A DNA stretch of 64,000 nucleotides from Ruminiclostridium sp. GTDB lineage: Bacteria; Bacillota; Clostridia; Oscillospirales; Ruminococcaceae. The position numbers and the translations under genes are program-made. The notes below the pieces were generated by a model, which was given only the letters and a program-made list of their open reading frames with translations, was not told the origin of the DNA and did not search any database. This document shows, piece by piece, positions 1 through 8,203 of this stretch; positions within the stretch are counted from its first letter, which is position 1; each line of letters starts with the position of its first letter. Location of the stretch: contig JAGBLA010000118.1 of the NCBI GenBank assembly GCA_017635675.1, positions 1 through 64,000 on the forward strand. Direction: 5' to 3'.

Positions 1-52
1 CAAAAGCCGACAAATATCGGCAAAAAATTCTCAAAAATTTTTCCAAAAACTA

Positions 53-81
53 TTGACAAACAGCACGGTTTATGATACTAT
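53..81 (+). promoter_or_regulatory. candidate sigma-A promoter near the left edge
   Basis: TTGACA at 53-58 and TACTAT at 76-81, spacer 17. It would read rightward through the GT/AC palindrome. No gene with a good ribosome binding site follows, so its product, if any, would be non-coding. Confidence 0.3.
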
Positions 82-130
82 TAACAGTGGACAAGTTCTA
101 TTTGTTTGAATATCACAAAAACACCCGCAA

Positions 131-162
131 CCCGTGTGTGTGTGTACACACACACACACGGG
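131..162. repeat. (GT)n/(AC)n palindrome with CCCG/CGGG ends
   Basis: A run of alternating GT followed by alternating AC, closed by CCCG on the left and CGGG on the right, makes an almost perfect 32-base palindrome. As RNA it would form a long hairpin; as DNA it is alternating purine-pyrimidine sequence able to extrude a cruciform. It lies between two divergent promoter-like sequences (53-81 on +, 236-264 on -). On the minus strand a short T-rich stretch follows, so it could terminate a leftward transcript. Its role is not shown by the sequence. Confidence 0.7.
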
Positions 163-674
163 CGACCGCAAAGATGCGCCAACATCTGAACGGCTTTTAC
201 GAGCGTCTTTAGTGTGCTACATTAAGTGTTCTCTTATTATAGCACATTTAAATACATTTTGCAAGAGCTTTCAGATGAGTTGGCAATATCTGGAAGCTCT
301 GTTATTTTGGTTTAAGTTCCTGCACAACAGGGATTTAAATAAATTACAATTGAATAAACTCTTTCGTCTGATAACAATTTTACCTATGTTCCGTAACAAC
401 TGCGCCGTGACCGTAAGCATAGCGAGTATATATACCATTAAGGTTGAGCTACCTCGGAAATAAGTAAATCCGGTTCCGCTGCGTAAAACCATGAGCAGGT
501 ACATGGGGACATCGTCCGTTACGGCGTCGGTAAAAGTCGCGATTGGCTACCAACTGAATTTATTTAAATTTATTGCAGGGCGGTGTGTCCGCGCCGTTCT
601 GCAACTATTTCCTTTACTGTTCAGCTTCGAGCGATTTTAAACAGATCGTTGGAAACTGAACTCTAAAAGAAAAT
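163..674. other. gene-free stretch, possible small RNA region
   Basis: About 510 bases with no convincing coding frame: the short open frames have no good ribosome binding site and no family resemblance. The only signals I see are a minus-strand promoter-like sequence (236-264) and the 3' flank of the tRNA gene. I looked for tmRNA and RNase P RNA signatures and did not recognise them. A 6S-like or other small RNA cannot be excluded by eye. Confidence 0.4.
236..264 (-). promoter_or_regulatory. candidate promoter reading leftward
   Basis: On the minus strand TTGCAA (264-259) and TATAAT (241-236) are 17 bases apart. A transcript would start near 229 and run through the palindrome at 131-162, giving an RNA of about 100 bases if it stops there. 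Confidence 0.4.
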
Positions 675-766
675 TGGCGGAGAAGGAGGGATTCGAACCC
701 TCGAACCGCTTTTGACGGTTACGCGATTTCCAATCGCGCGCGCTCGACCAGCTACGCGACTTCTCC
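675..766 (-). tRNA. tRNA-Ser (anticodon GGA)
   Basis: Class II tRNA on the minus strand with the long variable arm of serine tRNAs. The acceptor stem pairs GGAGAAG (766-760) with CTTCTCC (685-679), followed by discriminator G and a genome-encoded CCA ending at 675. The anticodon stem CGCGATT/AATCGCG holds GGA, and the T arm contains the usual GGTTCGAATCC. It reads UCC and UCU codons. Confidence 0.95.
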
Positions 767-789
767 ATACACTGGTTTACAACATAGAT

Positions 790-818
790 ATTTTACTACA
801 CATTTCGCGATTTGTCAA
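790..818 (-). promoter_or_regulatory. promoter of the tRNA-Ser gene
   Basis: On the minus strand TTGACA (818-813) and TAAAAT (795-790) are separated by 17 bases; the start would be near 783, about 17 bases before the mature tRNA 5' end. Confidence 0.75.
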
Positions 819-837
819 GGGTTTTTTCAAATTTTTC

Positions 838-866
838 TTGATTTTTTCGCGCGGAAATGCTATAAT
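838..866 (+). promoter_or_regulatory. promoter of the hisS-like gene
   Basis: TTGATT at 838-843 and a perfect TATAAT at 861-866, spacer 17. It is divergent from the tRNA promoter; the expected leader is about 50 bases with no T-box-like space. Confidence 0.75.
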
Positions 867-923
867 GTTATATGCGCTTGTCACCTATGCGCAAAAACAT
901 ACGAAAGGGCAAGGAATACAGAT

Positions 924-2150
924 ATGAATATAAAACCGCAGAAGGGTATGCAGGAATACCTGCCCGACGCAGCAGCACTGCGCGACAGGCTCATGTCGCT
1001 TATCCTCGATACATATACACGGTGCGGATTCACGCGCATTTATACACCCGCTGTCGAAAGCGCCGAAAACCTCGATAAAAGCGACGGCGGCGATAACCTC
1101 AACCTTATCTTCAAAATACTGAAACGCGGTGAAAAGCTCGACGCGGCACTCGCGAAAACTCCCGTTGACGAGAAGGAGCTCTGTGACCTCGGGCTCAGAT
1201 ATGACCTCACACTCCCGCTGTCAAGATACTACGCAAATAACCGGAACAGCCTTCCCAGCCCGTTCAAGTGCATACAGATAGATAAGGTGTACCGCGCCGA
1301 GCGCCCCCAGCGCGGAAGGCTCCGCGAGTTCGTCCAGTGTGATATAGATATCCTCGGCTCGGATTCGATATGCAGTGAGATAGAGCTTATCTCCGTCACC
1401 GCAAAGGCTCTCGGAAAGATAGGTATCGGCGATTTCACCGTGAGAGTCAATGACCGAAGAATTCTCCGCAACTCGCTCATGACAATGGGATTTCCCGAGG
1501 ACACCCTCGATACGGTCTCCGTGACTTTCGACAAGCTCGATAAGATAGGCGCGGACGGAGTTGCCGCCGAGCTCACCGAAAAGCAGATGCCCGAAGACGC
1601 AATAAACAAGCTCCGCGGGCTCATCGAAAGCGGCAGCATAACCCTCGGCGGTATGGAAAAATACTGCTCAGAGGACGCAAAGCCCATGATAGAGTCGCTG
1701 CGCACTATCATTGAGACCGCAGATAAGCTCTCGCCCGATTACAAGGTGGTCTATGACCCGTCACTCGTGCGCGGACAGGGCTACTACACAGGCACCGTCT
1801 TCGAGGTCGCAAGCGAGAAGTTCGGCGGTACCGTCGCGGGCGGCGGCAGATATGACGGTCTTATCGGGCGTTTCACAGGTGAAAATGTCCCCGCAGTCGG
1901 GTTTTCTATCGGATTTGAGCGAATTTTCTCTATCGTTACCGAGAATAACATCGCCCTCGCAGGGTCGCGGAAAAAGACCGCTATCCTCTACAAGCAGGAG
2001 GATATCCTCGAAGCTATCGCAAAGTCCGCAGAGCTTGAAGAAGAGTCCGATGTGACCCTCGTGCTCGTGCCTAACCCGAAGAAAGTCGATAAGCTCTACT
2101 CAAAGACGAAAAATGCGGGATTTGACGAGATAATAAAACTGAATGTATAA
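924..2150 (+). CDS. hisS: histidyl-tRNA synthetase-like class II enzyme, short C-terminus
   Basis: 408 residues. Class II synthetase core of the HisRS type, which charges tRNA-His with histidine using ATP. Visible motifs: the LRYDLTLPLSR stretch at 91-101, motif 2 with RAERPQ...REFVQCD at 124-140, the histidine-site LVRG at 281-284 followed by YYTGTVFE, and motif 3 region GGGRYDGL (306-313) and GFSIGFER (326-333). The usual histidine-loop LDYY is GQGYY here. Only about 59 residues follow the core, against roughly 90-100 for the normal anticodon-binding domain, so that domain is short or divergent. A HisZ-type regulatory subunit is the alternative, but the motif 2 and histidine-site residues argue for a synthetase. 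It has its own promoter and terminator and stands alone. Confidence 0.8.
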   Translation: MNIKPQKGMQEYLPDAAALRDRLMSLILDTYTRCGFTRIYTPAVESAENLDKSDGGDNLNLIFKILKRGEKLDAALAKTPVDEKELCDLGLRYDLTLPLSRYYANNRNSLPSPFKCIQIDKVYRAERPQRGRLREFVQCDIDILGSDSICSEIELISVTAKALGKIGIGDFTVRVNDRRILRNSLMTMGFPEDTLDTVSVTFDKLDKIGADGVAAELTEKQMPEDAINKLRGLIESGSITLGGMEKYCSEDAKPMIESLRTIIETADKLSPDYKVVYDPSLVRGQGYYTGTVFEVASEKFGGTVAGGGRYDGLIGRFTGENVPAVGFSIGFERIFSIVTENNIALAGSRKKTAILYKQEDILEAIAKSAELEEESDVTLVLVPNPKKVDKLYSKTKNAGFDEIIKLNV

Positions 2151-2156
2151 TAAAAG

Positions 2157-2192
2157 ACAGCAGACCTGCGGATAGCAAGTCTGCTGTTTTTC
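2157..2192 (+). terminator. intrinsic terminator of the hisS-like gene
   Basis: Stem ACAGCAGAC (2157-2165) with GTCTGCTGT (2179-2187), 13-base loop, followed by TTTTTC. The same stem recurs at 35466, 53117 and 55493. Confidence 0.9.
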
Positions 2193-2204
2193 GCTATGCG
2201 GCTT

Positions 2205-2927
2205 TCAGCTCTCAACGAATTTTATCGGGTCCGTCCACGCGCCGCCTACCGTCACCCCGAAATGAAGGTGCGGTTCAAGCTTGCACTCCGCGTCGGCAGT
2301 GGTGCCTACCTGACCGATAAGCTCGCCCATGGACACCTCCTGTCCCGCCTTGACGGCAACGTTCCCGTCAAGCCCGCAGTAATGCCCGATAACGTTGTCG
2401 CCGTGGTCGATAACCACGCATACTCCCCACAGCGGGTCGTTCTTAACCTCGGTCACGGTGCCTTTCATCATCGACGATACCGCCGTCCCCACGGGCGCCG
2501 CAAGGTCCGCGCCGTCATGGGTCTTCCATACCCCGAGAGTCTCGCTCTTCACAAGCTCGCCGCCGCTGTACGGGTTTATCACCTTAGCGTCCGCTATGGG
2601 CATGGTCTTTGCGGGCTTGAAGAAAAGCCCCGTTTCCTCGCCGCCTGCAATGATGTCGGCGGGAACTGCCGCGGAGGAAGTCTCGTCCGCTATCTGCGCG
2701 TCGGGCTCCTTGGGTATGTCGGTGCGCTCGGCGTTCACCGTGGCGGCAGGCTCGGTGAAGATGAACACGCCGTCGTCGCGGCTCATGTCCTCGCTGGCGC
2801 TCTCGATGCTGCGGCTCGCACCGCTGTACGCCGCGTATGTCGATAAGCCCACCGCGCACAGGCTCAGCACAAGCGCCGCCGCAAATCCCTTGCCCTGTAC
2901 CCCGTTTGTGAATTTTGCTTTTCTCAT
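2205..2927 (-). CDS. membrane-anchored M23 (LytM) peptidase, SpoIIQ-like
   Basis: 240 residues from the chosen ATG at 2927, which has AAGGA 6 bases upstream; an ATG at 2933 is too close to that site. One N-terminal membrane segment (about 12-33), a low-complexity extracytoplasmic linker, then a LytM/M23 domain from about 125 to the end. Zinc-site residues look intact: HDGAD (HxxxD) and HLHFG (HxH), so it may hydrolyse peptidoglycan cross-links. The domain layout and the sequence around GVWKTH and the DPLWG loop resemble clostridial SpoIIQ, which joins SpoIIIAH in the engulfed forespore channel. No spoIID or other sporulation gene is adjacent, so the SpoIIQ role is only a suggestion. Confidence 0.75.
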   Translation of the reverse strand: MRKAKFTNGVQGKGFAAALVLSLCAVGLSTYAAYSGASRSIESASEDMSRDDGVFIFTEPAATVNAERTDIPKEPDAQIADETSSAAVPADIIAGGEETGLFFKPAKTMPIADAKVINPYSGGELVKSETLGVWKTHDGADLAAPVGTAVSSMMKGTVTEVKNDPLWGVCVVIDHGDNVIGHYCGLDGNVAVKAGQEVSMGELIGQVGTTADAECKLEPHLHFGVTVGGAWTDPIKFVES

Positions 2928-3001
2928 ATTCATGTTCCTTTCTATCACAGGCATTTCTCTGCCTTTTGGAAGTATTCTTGCCATAAATACGGAAATTATG
3001 C

Positions 3002-3037
3002 AAAATAAAAAAGCCCGCAGGCTCAATGCCCACGGGC
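3002..3037 (-). terminator. intrinsic terminator of the Nif11-like gene
   Basis: On the minus strand GCCCG...CGGGC (3037-3033 with 3017-3013) plus inner pairs, followed by CTTTTTTATTTT. It separates the 71-residue gene from the M23 gene. Confidence 0.8.
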
Positions 3038-3042
3038 GGCGC

Positions 3043-3258
3043 TCATATTAACTTGGTTTTCCTCTTCACGACTATCCCCGTGTTCAGCATATCAAGAACA
3101 GTAAAGCCGTAGCCGTGGGCTTTCGCCGCCACCGTGAGCAGCTCTCTGTCCGTCTTGTCGGGATATATATCCGCAAGCTCTTTCATCTCGGAGTTTATCT
3201 GTCCCGCGAGCCTTGCGTCTTTTTCAGTATCTATAAGGAACTGTTTGTACGATTTCAT
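3043..3258 (-). CDS. Nif11-like small protein
   Basis: 71 residues, preceded by AGGAG at an 8-base spacing. The first 57 residues have the spacing of Nif11-type domains: YKQFL near the start, charged middle, then LLTVAAKAHGYGFTVLDML, the small-residue helix ending in a GY-F-T pattern. Nif11 domains form leader peptides of some lanthipeptide and other RiPP precursors, or stand alone with unknown function. After the domain only a basic 14-residue tail without Cys or Gly motifs remains, and no modifying enzyme is adjacent, so a stand-alone regulator or housekeeping function is at least as likely as a precursor peptide. Own promoter and terminator. Confidence 0.5.
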   Translation of the reverse strand: MKSYKQFLIDTEKDARLAGQINSEMKELADIYPDKTDRELLTVAAKAHGYGFTVLDMLNTGIVVKRKTKLI

Positions 3259-3290
3259 TATTTTCGCTCCTGTAAAATGTTATCAAAATA

Positions 3291-3320
3291 ATTATACCAC
3301 CAAATAATGTTAAATTGCAA
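3291..3320 (-). promoter_or_regulatory. promoter of the Nif11-like gene
   Basis: Minus-strand TTGCAA (3320-3315) and TATAAT (3296-3291), spacer 18. Confidence 0.55.
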
Positions 3321-3360
3321 TAGCTTTACAAAAATTTATCATTCGGCGGCATATTGGCTC

Positions 3361-3389
3361 TTGTAAAATACACGTAAGAATGTTATAAT
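3361..3389 (+). promoter_or_regulatory. promoter of the M42 peptidase operon
   Basis: TTGTAA at 3361-3366 and TATAAT at 3384-3389, spacer 17, about 60 bases before the first ATG. It likely drives the run of overlapping genes up to rimO. Confidence 0.65.
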
Positions 3390-3453
3390 AGTATGGAATG
3401 TACAAAAACGCGGCAGCGGTGCGGCTGCTGACCGCGGAGAAAGGAGACAGGAT

Positions 3454-4479
3454 ATGGAAAAATTGCTTGAACGGCTCTGCGCTCCGTCGGGAGTGTCGGG
3501 AGCGGAGGACTGCGCGGCTCAAACTGCGCGGGAGCTGCTGTCGCAGTACGCGCCCGACGCGGCTGTGGACAAATTCGGCTGCGTCACGGGCTTTATAGGC
3601 GAGCGCGGCAGCGGCAAGCCCACCGTGCTGCTCGAAGCCCACATCGACGAGATAGGATTTATCGTGACATATATCGGGGAGGACGGGTTCCTGCGCGTGG
3701 GGAACTGCGGCGGCACCGACAGACGGCTTTACGCGGCACAGACCGTCACCGTGCATACCGAGGGCGGCGATATACGCGGCGTGATATGCACGCTCCCGCC
3801 CCATGTAGCCTCCGACAGCTCAAAGGCTATGAAGACCGAGGACGCGGCAGTGGATATAGGTTTCACCACCCGCTCCGAAGCCGAAAAGCACGTTGCCCCG
3901 GGGGACAGGATAACCATTGACAATACACTCGCGAAGCTCTGCGGCACCCGCGTCACCTCGAAGGCGCTCGACGACAGGGCAGGCGTGGCGGCAGTTCTGT
4001 GGGCGCTTGAGCTTGCAAAGGACAAGCCGCTCATGTACAACGTTGAGGTGCTTTTCGCCTCACAGGAGGAGGTCGGGAGCCGCGGCGCTGTCATCGGTGC
4101 GTACCGCGGAGAGGCGGACATCGCCCTCGCGACGGACGTGAGCTTTGCATACACCCCCGACGACAAGAAACACCTCTGCGGCACCATGGGGAAGGGCGCT
4201 ATGATAGGCATTTCCCCCGTGCTCGACAGAGGAGTGACCGACGAGCTCAAAAAGCTCGCGGCGGATAAGGGGATACCTTATCAGTATGAGGTCATGGGAC
4301 GGGACACAGGCACCGACGCGGACGACATCTCACTGCTTAAAGGCGGCATATGCACGGGGCTTATATCCATACCGCTGAAGTATATGCACACGCCCGTGGA
4401 GATAGTCGATACCGAGGACGTAAAGGCTGTGGGGCGGCTCATGGCGGCATTTATCACGGGAGGTGAGAGCGATGTCTGA
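3454..4479 (+). CDS. M42 family metallo-aminopeptidase (first of pair)
   Basis: 341 residues, AGGAGA ribosome site. M42 (FrvX/glutamyl aminopeptidase, also called endoglucanase M) fold: cytosolic dinuclear-metal aminopeptidases forming dodecameric shells. Visible metal and catalytic signatures: EAHIDEIGF near residue 60 (H and D), SKALDDRAG near 168 (bridging D), QEEVGSRGA near 201 (catalytic and metal E), ATDVSF and the C-terminal MHTPVE with a metal His. Starts an operon whose genes overlap or nearly touch, suggesting coordinated peptide or amino-acid salvage. Confidence 0.9.
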   Translation: MEKLLERLCAPSGVSGAEDCAAQTARELLSQYAPDAAVDKFGCVTGFIGERGSGKPTVLLEAHIDEIGFIVTYIGEDGFLRVGNCGGTDRRLYAAQTVTVHTEGGDIRGVICTLPPHVASDSSKAMKTEDAAVDIGFTTRSEAEKHVAPGDRITIDNTLAKLCGTRVTSKALDDRAGVAAVLWALELAKDKPLMYNVEVLFASQEEVGSRGAVIGAYRGEADIALATDVSFAYTPDDKKHLCGTMGKGAMIGISPVLDRGVTDELKKLAADKGIPYQYEVMGRDTGTDADDISLLKGGICTGLISIPLKYMHTPVEIVDTEDVKAVGRLMAAFITGGESDV

Positions 4480-5506
4480 TATGAAGGAGTTCTTCGCGCT
4501 GACGGAGCAGCTTTCAAGGCTCTGCGGCACAAGCGGGGACGAGGGCGATGTCCGTGAGTTCATCAGGAGCCGTCTGCCAGCCGACTGCACCGTCACCGCC
4601 GACAGCATAGGCAACCTTATCGTGTTCAGAAAGGGCGCACGGGAGCCGAAGAACCGCGTCATGTACGCGGCGCACATGGACGAGGTGGGGTTCATCGTCA
4701 CCGACATCTGCGACGACGGGCGGCTCAAATTCGCGCCCGTGGGCGGTATCTCCCCCGCGGTGGTGTTCGGCAGGAGAGTGATATTCCGCAACGGCACTGT
4801 GGGCGTTATCGCCGCAAAGGCGCTGCACCATTTAAGCTCCGACGAAAAGGAGAACCAGCCGAAAATATCCGACCTTTCCATTGACATCGGCGCACAGAAC
4901 GCCGAGGAGGCGGAGAAGTACGTCATTCGCGGCGATTACTGCTATTTCGACGGGGAATATGAATGTTTCGGCGACGGTTTCATCAAGGGCAAGGCTCTCG
5001 ACGACAGGGCTGGCTGCGCTGTTATGCTCACGCTGCTGAATGAGGAGCTGCCCTACGACGCGTGGTTCGTGTTCACGGTGCAGGAGGAGATAGGCACGCG
5101 GGGCGCTGTCTGCGCGGCATACACCGTAAAGCCCGATATCGCGGTGGTGCTTGAAACTACCACAGCCTGCGACATCGCGGGCTCGGAGGACGAAAAGCGG
5201 GTCTGTGAGCTCGGCAGGGGCGTGGTGGTGTCATTCATGGACCGCTCCACTATCTATGACCGCGAGCTTTACCGCATTGGGCGGGCGACCGCCGACGAGA
5301 TAGGCACGAAGAACCAGACCAAGACCCTTATCGCGGGCGGCAACGACAGCGGCGCTATCCACAAGGCGGCAGGCGGCGTGCGCACAATGGCGCTTTCCGT
5401 GCCGACACGGTATCTGCACTCTCCCGCCTGCGTGATGAAAGCGTCGGACGTTGAGGACACGCTCAATACGGCGCGAGCGGTGCTGCCGAAACTCGCGGAG
5501 CTGTGA
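4472..5506 (+). CDS. M42 family metallo-aminopeptidase (second of pair)
   Basis: 344 residues from ATG 4472, which has GGGAGG 8 bases upstream; it overlaps the previous stop by 8 bases. Paralogue of the preceding gene: AAHMDEVGF, GKALDDRAG, QEEIGTRGA, then a Thr-rich ETTTACD in place of the ATDV segment, and YLHSPACV near the end. The metal-binding residues appear present in both copies. Adjacent M42 paralogues can form hetero-oligomers with different side-chain preference; whether that holds here is inference. Confidence 0.88.
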   Translation: MSDMKEFFALTEQLSRLCGTSGDEGDVREFIRSRLPADCTVTADSIGNLIVFRKGAREPKNRVMYAAHMDEVGFIVTDICDDGRLKFAPVGGISPAVVFGRRVIFRNGTVGVIAAKALHHLSSDEKENQPKISDLSIDIGAQNAEEAEKYVIRGDYCYFDGEYECFGDGFIKGKALDDRAGCAVMLTLLNEELPYDAWFVFTVQEEIGTRGAVCAAYTVKPDIAVVLETTTACDIAGSEDEKRVCELGRGVVVSFMDRSTIYDRELYRIGRATADEIGTKNQTKTLIAGGNDSGAIHKAAGGVRTMALSVPTRYLHSPACVMKASDVEDTLNTARAVLPKLAEL

Positions 5507-6207
5507 TAGCGCCGTTTCGCGGGGAGCTGCCGTTCGGCGCTTACGACATCTTCACCGAGAAGATACGCGCTTACGCCGAGGGCTATGGGTTTGACTACGG
5601 GTTCTGCCGTTTCTATGAACAGGACGGCGGGAAAGCCGTGATATGCAGCTACTACGGCGACGCTGCGGCTGCCCTCACGGGGGAGCTTTCCCCCTCACAG
5701 GCGGAGGAGCTTTCCGCGTTCCTCACCTGCGGGCAGTTCAACAGGCTGCTCATGCCGTGGGAGATGTGCAGCGCCCTCGGGCTCGAAGACCGCGCCGAAC
5801 GCCGCAGCATCATGCGCGGCGGCATTGCCGAACAGGCTCCGCTGCGCTCAGAAGTGCCGCTCGACAGCGTATATGACATCGTGCGCACGGGCTTTGACAT
5901 CGACTATGAAACGTGGTACACCGATATGAGCCACATGACCCGCCACGGCATTGCGAAAGCATACCTGCTTGACGGTGCGTGCGCGGTGAGAATGTACGCG
6001 TCACGGGGTATCGCATACGTTTCGTATGTCTGCACGCTGCCCGGGCTGAGGGGCTCGGGGCTCGGCACAAAGCTCCTGCGGGGAGTGTGCGCCGAGGAGC
6101 GGAAAAACGGCTTTACCGTGCATATAGTCTGCGAGGACAGCCTGCGCGGGTTCTACGAACGGGCAGGTTTCTCGCTGTGCGGGTACGCAGCCTGTGATAT
6201 TGGATAA
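5503..6207 (+). CDS. GNAT family N-acetyltransferase
   Basis: 234 residues. GTG start inside GTGA, overlapping the second M42 gene stop by 4 bases, so it is translationally coupled. The C-terminal 90 residues show the acetyl-CoA fold: YVSYVCTLPGLRGSGLGTKLLRG, with the RGSGLG pyrophosphate loop (Q/RxxGxG/A), then a terminal FYERAGFSLCG. The first 120 residues are an extension I do not recognise. Substrate unknown; the position among peptidases could suggest modification of an amino acid or peptide. Confidence 0.75.
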   Translation: MIAPFRGELPFGAYDIFTEKIRAYAEGYGFDYGFCRFYEQDGGKAVICSYYGDAAAALTGELSPSQAEELSAFLTCGQFNRLLMPWEMCSALGLEDRAERRSIMRGGIAEQAPLRSEVPLDSVYDIVRTGFDIDYETWYTDMSHMTRHGIAKAYLLDGACAVRMYASRGIAYVSYVCTLPGLRGSGLGTKLLRGVCAEERKNGFTVHIVCEDSLRGFYERAGFSLCGYAACDIG

Positions 6208-6231
6208 TATATTATAAATTGGAGTATGACT

Positions 6232-7488
6232 ATGGAATTTTTCCGTTTCGACAATAAAATAGAAGAGACCGCTCGGCGGGCGGAGGAGCTTGCCGCGGAA
6301 ACGTTCGCGCGCATAGACCGCATTGCCCGCAATAACAGCGAAAAGGTGCTGAAAGCGTTCATCGACTGCCGCGTGGGAGAAATGCACCTCAAAGGCACCA
6401 CGGGCTACGGCTACGGCGACGCGGGGCGCGACAAGCTCGACGAGGTGTTCGCAAGAGTGCTCGGAGCCGAGGACGCGCTTGTGCGCCACAACTTCGTGAA
6501 CGGCACCCACGCTATCTCCACCGCGCTTTTCGGAGTTCTGCGCCCCGACGACACGCTGCTCTCCCTCACGGGCGCACCCTACGATACGCTGAGCGAGGTG
6601 ATATTCGCCGACCGCGGCGGCTCGCTCAAAGAATTCGGCGTGAAGTATGAGCAGATAGACCTGCTCCCCGACGGGAGCCCCGACCTTGACGCGATACGCG
6701 CACGTGCGAAGGGCTGCAAGGTCGCGTATATCCAGCGCTCACGCGGGTACAGCCTGCGCCCGTCGCTCACCGTGTCCGTCATAGCCGACATCATCGAAGC
6801 CGTGAAAAGCGTGAACAAGGACGCGATAGTTATGGTGGATAACTGCTACGGCGAGCTTGTGGAGGAAAAGGAGCCCTGCGACGTTGGCGCGGATATCGTC
6901 ATCGGCTCGCTGATAAAGAACCTCGGCGGCGGTATCGCCGAGACAGGCGGCTACATTGCGGGCAGAGCCGACCTCACCGAGCTTTGCGCCTATCGGCTCA
7001 CCACCGTCGGCACGGGCAAGGAGGTGGGCTGCACCCTCGACATGAACAGGAGCCTGTTTTTAGGGCTTTTCCACGCTCCCGAAGCCGTGAGGAACGCGGT
7101 AAAGACCGCCACATTCGCGTCGGCGTTTTTCGGGGAGCTCGGATATGACGCGTTCCCGAGGTACGACGAGCCGCGCACCGACCTTATCACCGCGATACAG
7201 CTCAAAACTCCCGAGGCTCTCACCGCATTCTGCGAGGGCATACAGGCGGGAAGCCCCGTTGACAGCTTCGTGTCCCCCGAGGCATGGGATATGCCCGGAT
7301 ATGACAGTCAGGTCATAATGGCGGCGGGCGCGTTCACAATGGGCGCGTCTATCGAGCTGTCGGCGGACGCTCCGCTGCGCGAGCCTTTCGCGGTGTGGAT
7401 GCAGGGCGGGCTCACCTATGACACGGGGCGGATAGGCGTTATGACGGCGGCGCAGAGAATGGCTGAAAAAGGACTGCTTGTGAGGTAA
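6232..7488 (+). CDS. methionine gamma-lyase family (PF06838) PLP enzyme
   Basis: 419 residues; ATG 6232 preferred over 6226 because GGAG lies 7 bases before it. Whole-length match by eye to the family annotated as aluminium resistance/methionine gamma-lyase-like (Bacillus YnbB), fold type I PLP enzymes. Markers: the N-terminal HLKGTTGYGYGD, RHNFVNGTHAI, VMVDNCYGE and the probable PLP lysine in GSLIKNLGGG. The family probably acts on sulfur amino acids but the substrate in vivo is poorly established. Same operon as the M42/GNAT genes. Confidence 0.85.
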   Translation: MEFFRFDNKIEETARRAEELAAETFARIDRIARNNSEKVLKAFIDCRVGEMHLKGTTGYGYGDAGRDKLDEVFARVLGAEDALVRHNFVNGTHAISTALFGVLRPDDTLLSLTGAPYDTLSEVIFADRGGSLKEFGVKYEQIDLLPDGSPDLDAIRARAKGCKVAYIQRSRGYSLRPSLTVSVIADIIEAVKSVNKDAIVMVDNCYGELVEEKEPCDVGADIVIGSLIKNLGGGIAETGGYIAGRADLTELCAYRLTTVGTGKEVGCTLDMNRSLFLGLFHAPEAVRNAVKTATFASAFFGELGYDAFPRYDEPRTDLITAIQLKTPEALTAFCEGIQAGSPVDSFVSPEAWDMPGYDSQVIMAAGAFTMGASIELSADAPLREPFAVWMQGGLTYDTGRIGVMTAAQRMAEKGLLVR

Positions 7489-7492
7489 ATGT

Positions 7493-8203
7493 ATGCACCC
7501 GAGAAAAGATTTTGAGATATACGGCGAAGTAATGACTGTGAAGTTCAACGAGCGGATAGGCGAGACCTTCGAGGGCGACAGGCACGGACAGCTCGTATAT
7601 GCGGTGGGGTTCCCCGAGAACGAGGTGGGCTCGTTCCCCGCCTGCGCCTGTGCGGTGATAGACCGTAAAGGCACCGAGATACCCGTAATGGTGCCGCCCG
7701 CGGAGTACGGCGGTAAGCTGTGCTATGAATGTGACCTGCGAAAGGCGCTCGGCGACCTGATACTCGACGGGGACATACTCTACCCGAAGTTTGAGAAGAC
7801 CTGCGGCGCGGTGATGTTCACCGTGAAGGACGGGACGCGTATGTACCTCGTCATAAAGAACGAGAGCGGTCACATCGGCTTCCCGAAGGGTCACATCGAA
7901 TACGGCGAGTCCGAGAGCGAGACTGCCGACAGGGAGGTCTATGAGGAAACGGGACTTACCTTTGAGCAGTACGGCGACTTCCGCGAGGAATATACCTACA
8001 CCACGAGGGAGAATACCGTCAAGACGGGGGTGTTCTTCATCGGGAAATACGAATACAAAAAGCCCGTTATCCAGGAGGAGGAGATACTTGACGACTGGCT
8101 CGTGCCTTACGAAAAGGCGCTTGAGCTGCTCAACTTCCCCGAGGACAGGGCTCTGCTGAAAAAGGCGGAAAAATACATATCGGAGCGTGAGAAAAATGGC
8201 TGA
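7493..8203 (+). CDS. Nudix hydrolase with N-terminal extension
   Basis: 236 residues, ATG 4 bases after the upstream stop with GAGG at 7 bases. A complete Nudix box GX5EX7REUXEEXGU is present at about residues 129-151 (GHIEYGE... REVYEETGL), so it should hydrolyse a nucleoside diphosphate linked to another moiety. The box is unusual in following about 100 residues of unrecognised sequence; a typical Nudix protein is 140-170 residues. The N-terminal part could be a substrate-recognition domain. Confidence 0.85.
   Translation: MHPRKDFEIYGEVMTVKFNERIGETFEGDRHGQLVYAVGFPENEVGSFPACACAVIDRKGTEIPVMVPPAEYGGKLCYECDLRKALGDLILDGDILYPKFEKTCGAVMFTVKDGTRMYLVIKNESGHIGFPKGHIEYGESESETADREVYEETGLTFEQYGDFREEYTYTTRENTVKTGVFFIGKYEYKKPVIQEEEILDDWLVPYEKALELLNFPEDRALLKKAEKYISEREKNG

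Noticed and set aside
134..463. 109-codon + frame near the left edge
   Set aside because: Starts inside the GT/AC palindrome, no ribosome site.
924..2150. T-box leader for hisS
   Set aside because: Leader is only about 50 bases, too short for a T-box.
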